DNA of 37,770 bases, taken from IMG/VR virus record IMGVR_UViG_3300049595_000007, positions 1-37,770 of that record. One strand, 5' to 3'. Below are positions 1 to 7,900 of this stretch, in pieces (position 1 is the stretch's first letter; the number at the start of each line of letters is the position of its first letter). The translations under genes and the position numbers were made by a program. The notes under the pieces were generated by a model. That model worked only from the letters and a program-made list of their open reading frames with translations. It was not told where the DNA came from and made no database searches. The stretch is from a virus.

Positions 1-189
1 AAGGATTGGAAATGGATCTTCACTGCCGCCATCCGTAAGCAGCGCATGGTTCCCGGTATCGAAGGCGGGATGGTCTACCTCGGTGAGCCTACCTCTGGCA
101 TGTCCAAGCAGGAGATGGCAGACATGCTAGATCTGATCATGTCATTCGGTAGCGACCACGATGTTGTGTGGTCAGATCAACCTGAGTAG
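1..189 (+). CDS. ninB: NinB-like recombination protein, C-terminal fragment
   Basis: Reading the plus strand in frame 1 gives 62 residues ending at a TAG, with the start outside the window. The fragment begins KDWKWIFTAAIRKQ and continues with MVPGIEGG, LGEPTSGMSKQEM and IMSFGSDHDVVWSDQPE. This follows the C-terminal half of the lambda NinB/YbcN family closely (WKCVFTAALKQQ, VVPN, ST-RM, L-LI-AFG--RGVKWSD, recalled from family knowledge). NinB binds single-stranded DNA and acts in phage recombination as an accessory to the RecBCD/RecF-type pathways. It is the only plus-strand gene seen, so it probably ends an early/replication operon facing the late block. An intrinsic terminator follows about 70 bases downstream. 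The family call is fairly sure; activity is untested. Confidence 0.82.
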   Translation, partial: KDWKWIFTAAIRKQRMVPGIEGGMVYLGEPTSGMSKQEMADMLDLIMSFGSDHDVVWSDQPE

Positions 190-418
190 TATGCACGGGT
201 CGGTGCCGCTCCTGTTCTCGCGGCGCAGTCGGGTTATGCTTCTGCAAGACCATCCTTCGGGGGCCACGAAAAGGCCCCCGCTTTTTTGTAGTGCTGGCCT
301 CCACACGGAACCGTTCCGCGAAGCAATCCCTTAACTGATTTGTGGGCACAGCCCCAGCCCTTTCCATTCCAAGGGCAACACCAAACACAAGAGACGCAGG
401 GTTCTGGACGTAGGTTAT
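190..418. other. Convergent intergenic region between ninB and the late operon
   Basis: This 229-base gap separates the plus-strand ninB end from the minus-strand metallophosphoesterase end. It holds the plus-strand terminator (258-287) and a short inverted repeat CGGAAC-C-GTTCCG (306-318). I see no convincing gene, tRNA or minus-strand U-tailed terminator. The short minus-strand open frames across it run through the terminator and have no recognisable family. Confidence 0.6.
258..287 (+). terminator. Intrinsic terminator of the plus-strand (ninB) operon
   Basis: A perfect 8-bp stem (CGGGGGCC at 258-265, GGCCCCCG at 273-280) encloses a 7-base loop and is followed by C and then six T at 282-287. 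The T-run is present only in the plus direction; read on the minus strand the stem is followed by GAAGGATGG, so it is not a good U-tailed terminator for the late operon. Confidence 0.85.
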
Positions 419-1417
419 TTAGATCTCCTCTCCGCGAAACCATGCCTTACCTCTATCAATCAAACAGGGTTCAGGCGGCAACAACATGCCACCTTTGAAT
501 GTCAGAACATAGAACCCGCTAGACCAGTTGAGTGGGCCACCTTCGGTATAAGCGAACTGTGGTCCCTTGGGATCAGCGAGAGTTCCACAGTCTATCCCAT
601 AGCGGCGGCCTCGGTAATCTCCAAACGAGACGCATTGCAGTTTGTGGAGATGACCATGAACGTAATGGACACCGGCCTTGACAGTGGACGCATAGGCTGA
701 ATGGATACCGCCGCTGACATGGCGATGCCTGATGACCGTCCAGCCATGTGTGCTAGCGTTTAAATGCAATGCCCATCCCGCTCTCCATCTTGGCAGGTAA
801 TGGATCAGAGATGTGCCTGTCATCTCTTCGAACTCAGGCGCGTTAGAGCAAAGGTAATTCTCAAACCTTGCATCATGGTTCCCGATAGTCCGAACCAGCG
901 TGGATCTGGGCGCTGCTCGTTCGATCTCAGCGCACCGATCCTGCATGGCATGGACTTCATCCTTGACGGTCGGCAGTTGCTGCCACAAGGCTCTGGGATG
1001 GCGGCTGATCCGGGCACCGTCCATGATGTCCCCGTTGAGGACGACCATCTTGGGGCTGAGTACCTTAGCCAACCGACAGAACGCCTCATGTGCAGGGCTG
1101 ACGATACCGGGCCAGTAATGGGCATCGGAACCCACCATCAGAACCCCGTCGATCAGGGTTCCATGCATCTCGTCTTCGTATCGGGTGACGCGCTCACGGG
1201 CTAGTTCATCCGCCCTGAATGCGGAAGATAAAGTTTTATTGGCCGAATTAACTACGGCTGTATTTGACTTTAGTTGAATCCCATATCGGGACTCCATGCT
1301 TCGTCTTCGCAACAAAGCCTGACGCTGACTTATCCCTAGAATTTTTGAGACTTCCTTGGCGTTGTTACACCGCTGCCAGCATGCAATGAAATCTTCGTCA
1401 CTGATCTTTCTTGGCAC
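419..1417 (-). CDS. Calcineurin-like metallophosphoesterase with N-terminal HTH-like segment
   Basis: The 332-residue product shows the ordered motifs of the calcineurin-like phosphoesterase fold: GSDAH (D-x-H), NGDIMDG (GD), GNHDAR (GNHD) and HGHLHK (GH-x-H), which bind two metal ions and hydrolyse phosphoesters. The first ~50 residues (ISDEDFIACWQRCNNAKEVS, then KILGISQRQALLRRR) look like a helix-turn-helix, suggesting DNA targeting; this is inference. The start is a GTG with AAGG six bases upstream, and the gene overlaps the preceding small gene by 20 bases. It is the last gene of the late block. Similar phage proteins are usually annotated as metallophosphatases or putative DNA repair/SbcD-like enzymes; the substrate is unknown. 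Confidence 0.85.
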   Translation of the reverse strand: MPRKISDEDFIACWQRCNNAKEVSKILGISQRQALLRRRSMESRYGIQLKSNTAVVNSANKTLSSAFRADELARERVTRYEDEMHGTLIDGVLMVGSDAHYWPGIVSPAHEAFCRLAKVLSPKMVVLNGDIMDGARISRHPRALWQQLPTVKDEVHAMQDRCAEIERAAPRSTLVRTIGNHDARFENYLCSNAPEFEEMTGTSLIHYLPRWRAGWALHLNASTHGWTVIRHRHVSGGIHSAYASTVKAGVHYVHGHLHKLQCVSFGDYRGRRYGIDCGTLADPKGPQFAYTEGGPLNWSSGFYVLTFKGGMLLPPEPCLIDRGKAWFRGEEI

Positions 1418-1643
1418 GATCCACCTTTATGCCTAGTTGTTTACGTCTGGCGTTGGTGGTCTTGTCATCCCTGACAGCCCTCCATTCCAGATGTCCATCA
1501 ACCAAACGATATTCTTCAAGGTGGACTAACGCGCAGTCACAACACTCGGAATGGGTATAACCCTTAACTCTGTACCATTTCCCTTCTTCAATCTGAATAG
1601 GGATGTACTTGTCTTTGCGCTTTGCCACGATGTAAGCCCTCAT
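1398..1643 (-). CDS. Small Cys-containing phage protein of unknown function
   Basis: This 81-residue protein contains a central HSECCDCALVHLEEY segment with three cysteines and two histidines nearby, and a basic C-terminus (TTNARRKQLGIKVDRAKKDQ). It could bind a metal but lacks a complete zinc-finger pattern. No strong Shine-Dalgarno sequence precedes the ATG. It sits between the HNH nuclease and the phosphoesterase and overlaps the latter, so the three are probably co-expressed. I recognise it only as a recurrent small protein of environmental phages; the function is unknown. Confidence 0.7.
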   Translation of the reverse strand: MRAYIVAKRKDKYIPIQIEEGKWYRVKGYTHSECCDCALVHLEEYRLVDGHLEWRAVRDDKTTNARRKQLGIKVDRAKKDQ

Positions 1644-1667
1644 CGTTTGGCCAAATATAACCCAGAT

Positions 1668-1973
1668 TTATTTCTCTAAGTTTAAACTTTTGAGATCCAG
1701 CATTCTAATTGTTTCGGCCAACAAGTCCATCTCACTGAGTTTGGCGATCTTCATCAGAGCCTTGGTTCCGTGGAACCCATGCGTTCCGCGATGGCACTCA
1801 ACGCATAGCGCGACTGTCAGGAAATCACTGGCCCTGTCGCCCAGTCCATGCCCAGTGCGGATATGGTGAGCCTCAGTGATGGAAGTCTGAGGCTGGCCCA
1901 AGATCGTACAGAGGGCGCAGTCCAGTTCCTTGACCCGCCCCATGTAACTACTGGAGTGTTTGTCTTTCTTCAC
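1668..1973 (-). CDS. Ref/YbcO-like HNH nuclease
   Basis: The 101-residue protein has a compact HNH-type metal site: CALC near residue 19, EAHHIRTGHGLGDRASD in the middle, then ALCVECHRGTHG. Paired CxxC knuckles plus HHI and CxxCH match the Ref/YbcO (RecA-dependent nuclease, NinG-associated) class of phage HNH enzymes that cut DNA during recombination. The start is a GTG inside the last 26 bases of the giant polyvalent gene, so translation is coupled to it. A generic HNH nuclease is certain enough; RecA dependence is inferred from the family resemblance. Confidence 0.75.
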   Translation of the reverse strand: MKKDKHSSSYMGRVKELDCALCTILGQPQTSITEAHHIRTGHGLGDRASDFLTVALCVECHRGTHGFHGTKALMKIAKLSEMDLLAETIRMLDLKSLNLEK

Positions 1974-4900
1974 TAAACGCTGCCTGTTTCAGGACAGGGA
2001 TAATCTGCAATGCTCTGTTGATATCTGCATCCATTTGATCGATCAGTTCCTTCTTAACATCAGGCTCCAGCGGTGACTTGAGGATCGCCTCCTTCTGGTC
2101 GCGATAACGCTTCATGACTTTGTTCAGATAATCCACGCTGGTCTTTACGCCAAGGATGTTCTGATTCTCCATGATGTAAGCGTTGAGTTCATCGACGCGA
2201 CCATCCTCACGCAACTGACGGATGGTGTTGGTGACCTTACCCACTTCCTTGTAGAGATCGTAGTACTGAGACTGCAGTCCCGGCTGATTAGCATCAGCAA
2301 AGAACCGACGTACAAACGGATACTCATACGGATCACGCGACGGATACATCCGATCTGCATCACGCATGACATGGTCCACGGCATCCAACGTGTAGGTTCC
2401 CAAGGTGCCAAAGTAACCGTTCAACAAGTGATCGATCTTGATGGGAGACATGCCAGTGGCTTCGCCAAGGATACGAGCCAACTCATTGGTCCCGAACCGG
2501 GCTTGATACTCAGCAGCCATACGCTCATCCATATACGGCGGGATAAGCGCCCTGCCCGTGAACGTATCGTAGTTGGCAATGACTTCTGCAATCGGCAGTA
2601 CTGCTTGTGGAACTGGGTTAAATGCCAGAGTACTCGTGACTGCACGAAGCAATGACTGCTCTGTATCGCGCTCCACATCCACATCGTGATACCGACGCAA
2701 TGCTCGTTCAGGTAGAGTCTTGAACAGCAAACCCACTTCGAACGGAATCGGAATCTTGACCGCAAAGTCCATTGGGGTGGGCAAGATGTAGTAGTTATCT
2801 ATCGTCTCAGGGTTGGCGTTCTTGTACTCGTCATCGTCCGAGACAAGCGCGTAATACAAGCCAGTCAATCCCACCATAAACCCGGCTCTCATCACGAACC
2901 GAGCGAAGTTCTTGCGACGATCCCTGAAAGCGCCGACCTGTCCGGTGCCAGCCTGATACAACTTATCCAAACCTTGGATACGCGCATTCAAGAACGGCAC
3001 CGCTGCCGTCAACGCACGGAGGCTTGGGTTGCGACCACGCCGTCCATAGTTGATAACCGACAACGCCTGATAAATAGCCTCGGCCTCGTTGCCAGTTCGC
3101 TTTAAGGTGTCTTCGTATACCGCTTGACGGGTTGAGGCTTCTGCTTTGTCAGTCACCTGACCCAGCGCATCCCATGCCCATTTAAACGGGCGCATGTATT
3201 TAGATCGGGTGATTTGATCTAACTTCCCAAACTCTGCGGGTATTTTATGACCGCGCTTCTTGGCTTCATCAGCAAGGAATGCCGTCATGTCTTCTGGGTC
3301 ACGGGCGAAGTCGTACCCACCAACCACACCAAGCCGACGCAGATTGTCTAGACCGCTAGCAAAGTTCTTGACAGTATCGTAGACAGGGATAATGTTGGCA
3401 CCCGTAGTGAGGGCTGCAGAGGCGGTATCGCGAAGCATGTTCGCAACCATGTAGCCCGGTTCCCGTGTGATCAGTTCGCGAAGGACTGTTGCGGGAACCC
3501 TGAATACACTCTCCAAAATACCTGCCGCGCCCATATCAGGCAGTGCCTGCATGGATTCAAAGATCAACGGATCTTCCAGAATGGCGGTGTACTTTTTGCC
3601 TTGCACCTTGAAGGTGGCAGTCATCAATCCTTCCAGTGCTTCGCCCGGACGAGCCATGCGTCCCATGCCAATGGTCACCATGTCACGAACGATGCGCTGC
3701 TGGGCGACGTTCCTCATGCCCATGCCAATCGCTGCATCCAGATTGGTCAGGATGGAATCCAACAGCGGAAGGTTAATGGCTTCAGAACTTTTGCCCACTG
3801 ACTTCATGTGGGTAGTCGAAGTTAATCCACCAAAGATCTTCGGATGAGCAACCGTACCCGCCTTTGTTTCCCGATAGAAGGGAATGTAATCCGATTGCTG
3901 CAGCCACAACTGTGCGCCTGCATCGTCGATCATTCCGGTATCGCGCAAGAACTGAACAACATATCCGTTGTATGCCTGCCATGCGTCATACCATTCCTTG
4001 ATGATCGGTTCCCCAGTGCTGGGGTTGACGAACCGTGCGACTTCGGCTTCCAGTCTTGGAAGATCTGTCGGGTCACCCGGCGCTAACTTTCCTTCAGCGG
4101 TTAAACGGCGACCACGAAGGGCAATGGCATACGATTGAGCAAGCCGCTCAAGGTTCCCGTACTGATTGCTATACAGAGGGGCCATGACATCGATCAGGCC
4201 CTTGTACTCGCGACCATTGTGGATGAACTTCTCCACTTTGGTCACGCCATTGCGGTACACAGGTACACCGTCTGTTACTGCAGCCGCGCTGATAGCACGA
4301 TGGCGATCTGCCATTTCAGCGCCAACCAATGAGTTTACATCCGCAGAGTTTTGCAACAGGCTCGGATGATTCTGGTTGTAGTACTCCAGACGCGAGTAGT
4401 TAAAGATGAACTGCTGGCGAAGTTTGTCAATGAGATCCCGATACTTCGGCATCTGCATAGACTGAATGACAGTCTGTCCCGGCGTTTGATTTGGAGGATC
4501 AACCGCTAACTTGTCGAGGATCTGATCGACACCGGGACTGTACTGAGGCTGGTTCTGACGCGAGTAACGAATGAAATCGTTCGCATCCAGTTTGTCACCA
4601 GCATCTGGATTCTGTGCAACGTACAGGGATTCTGGAGTTGCGTTTAAATTGTATAGCGGGATAGCACCAGTCGGAGCCTTGGCAATATTTTCCTCGGCTT
4701 TCTTGACCGCACGATCTAGTTGTTCTTTCGGACGAGCGCGAGACTCCCGAATTATTTGGGCGGTTTCTGCTTGCGGTAGAGTTCCACTAACTTCGCTACT
4801 TGGCGTTTCAACTGCTCCCTCGACAGGCCCAGTTGTTCCCGGTCGAACTCGTTCTGCTCGACGTTGTCGGCGGCTCCGAACCCGATCCTCGGCTCGCTTG

Positions 4901-7900
4901 AGTTCTCGTTCGTCAACTCCGGATTGACGGAGGAATTGTTTTGTACTGTTTGCATAGTCCTGCCTGACATGCCTTAACTTGACACCAAGTTTCTTATATA
5001 GATCTTGCTCAGGATACCATATTAGCGCTTGGAATGCAGCGGGTGGAATGTCCTGACCAGTACGATCTTTAAGTTTGCTGACTGCACGATTCACAACATC
5101 ACGCAGTTGCGCTCGTTCAGTTCCCGTAGAAGGAGCATCCCGAGTTGCCTTCAATGATTTGACAATCGTAATCGCAGCATTTGTCGCTTCGGACTTCTTG
5201 CGAATTCCAGCGTCATACTCTGAGCGGAACTTCTTGAAGTCGCTCTCATGTTGTTTTGCAAGTTGTCTTGCACGGGCAACAAGATCATCCGTTGATGCGC
5301 CTTCCATGCCTTCGGCTTTGGCAAGACGATTCAACTGCTTGGCAAACTTCTTCTCATCGAAGTCCATTAACTTGCCGCGCAAACGACCAATGGTTCGCAT
5401 GAACCACATGTCAATGGTGACCGGGCTGAAGTCGCCACGCAGATTGGTATAGAACCCGTTGCCAATCTTGGGTCCGAACACAGCAGATCCGTAGACCGGA
5501 GCGTCAACCAGTTCACCGCCAACCTTAGCGCCCTTGCCAAGATGGCCTTTTAGAATTCCGTTTAAATCTCCAGCGCGGAACTTTGTTTGCAGGAAGTCCG
5601 TGAAGGCTTCCATGGAACCCAACTGGTTGATGAGTTCGTTAGCCTTCTGGAAATTCTTTTTGATGGAACCAGCCTTTGATCCGTATCCCTTTTCTGGGAA
5701 CCGGCCAGTACGCTTGAAGTAACTGTAAACTTCCTCGGCGTACTTGAGGTTATCCGGAACCGCAAGGTTCTGAGATGTGATAGCAAGACCAGTGAGGAAT
5801 GCAGTACGCGCATTGGGATCAGTCTTGATCTCCGGATGCTTGAGCGCAAGCATTTCGATGGTGCGCTCAATGGTAGTGTCATACCACTCCAACGCATTCT
5901 TCTGCACGTCCATCTCATAGAGGGCTTCCTCTACAAGATCATCGGCAATGGCATCTCGGTCTGCTTCGCTGTTTAAATCACGAACACGACCCAGTCTTTC
6001 CAGCGCACGATCTTGCAGGAACTGCGCGACCTGAGTCTTGCCAGCCATCTTTCTTGGCGGCAACTCCTCGTTGGACATAATAGAAACTACGTTCGGCGAT
6101 TCACCAGCAGGTGCTGCGCGACGCGACTCCCGAATGCTCGGGGTCAATGGGCTGAAGTCGCCGTTGTTTCCAATGGCAGACTTGACTTGACCCGGATCAA
6201 AGACAGCAAGGTTCTTCTCACCTTGCTCTTCCACATACATGGAATCAAAGCCGAGTTCTCGGATTGCATCAAGGATCGGGGAATTACCATCCTCTCCTTC
6301 AATGGTTTTCCAGTCGCCCTTTTTAAATTGCTCTATCTGTCCTGAGTCAAGATCAATCGGAGAAATCTCCCTGACCTTCTTTAAAACTCTGTTGATATGT
6401 TCCTTGTTATCGTAGTCAAACGGATTCTCCGCTTTGACATAGACCGGGATCATGTTGGCGCTGGACGGTAGCCGCTTCTGAATTGCATTCAGATAGCGGG
6501 AACTGCGACCAGCGGCTGCAATTTCTTTAATGGGTTTCAATGCAGCAGGGCGAATCGCCTTGCCTGCTTGCACATCTGCAGCCACTTGTTCTCTGGCAGC
6601 AGATACTTGTTCGTAGTACTTAGGTGAGAACGAAGCCGGGTTGGCGAGAGTCTCATCAAGAACTTCCAGCACTTGCTGATCAGACATGAAGTCTGGGAAG
6701 TTGCTGACCATGTAGTTGTCAGACAAGAATCCGAACTCTTCTGCGAACTCAGGGCTGCGGGTAACGAACACAGACCCGGCCTGCTTGGGACGGAAGGCAG
6801 TGATATCAGCAGCGGTTCCATGGTAGAACACCAACGGACGGCCCTGCTTGTCAGTGGTCTTGCTGTCACCAAACCAGTTCCAGAAGTTCTGCAAACCTTC
6901 CTGCGTAGGCTTGGTCTGAATACCGAACACCTCCGGCCCTTCATAGCCTGAGTAAATGACTCGGTTCTCTGAGTCCAAGGTTGGCTTTAATCTGCCAGCC
7001 ACCTCAATGTTGGAAGGCACACTCTCAATACTGCGACGTGACTCGCGAATGGCTGCGTTTTCCAGCAACGCAGGATTGAAGTCAGTTCCAGCCGGTGCTT
7101 TCTCTTGCACCTGTTGCTGTACCTGAACCTTCTTCTTCTCACGCTCTTGGTTCCGCGCAACCGGGGTGGCAATGATCGGCTGATAGTCTGCGAATCGCTC
7201 AGGCAGTATGCCCTGCTGTGCCAGTTCTGCTTCAGTCGCACGAAGCGTTCTAATCTCACCACGGGTACGGGCACCAATCTCACCAGACTGCAGACGATCC
7301 AAGATGTCGCTGTAGTTCTGGAACCCAGCGCCACGGAACGAGTTGTCCAGCCTGTCGAAGAATTTAAACAGTTTGTCTACAAGAACTTTTGGCTTGCCAG
7401 CGACAGCCTTGGCACCAAACTTCTTGGCCTGACGGCTAAGATCGGCTACGGCCTCTTCTTCCTGAACCAACGGACTCTGATCGGCATACGTCCGACGCGC
7501 CCATTGCAGATAGGTCTCGTTGATCGGGTTACCTTGATCGTCGCGGCGCTTCAGTTTGGCTGCAGCGTTAGACAGAGTGTCCCATTCTTGACCGGTCCAC
7601 AGATCCAGTTCCCGTGCAGGGTGAACGATCTCGTGGTTCAGGACATCAACCAATGCATTAACCCGCTGCTCTGGGGTCAGCGTCTTGTTGGGATCAACGC
7701 GATCCACGGCCAAGGTGATCTCGCGCAGGAACGGGTTGTAATACCCCTCGGTCTCTGCTCCCACTTCCTGCATGTAACGGACAGGGTCGCCGTAGTTGAG
7801 CAGGGTCTGATCAATACGGGTGGCGATATCGTCCAACCCGAATCCTTTCATCTTCTTGCGGATCTCTTCACGCAGGAAGTTGTAGGTATCGGTGGTATCG

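Noticed and set aside
137-443. Short minus-strand frames of 83 and 69 codons in the convergent gap
   Set aside because: They run through the ninB terminator and ninB coding sequence and show no family features.
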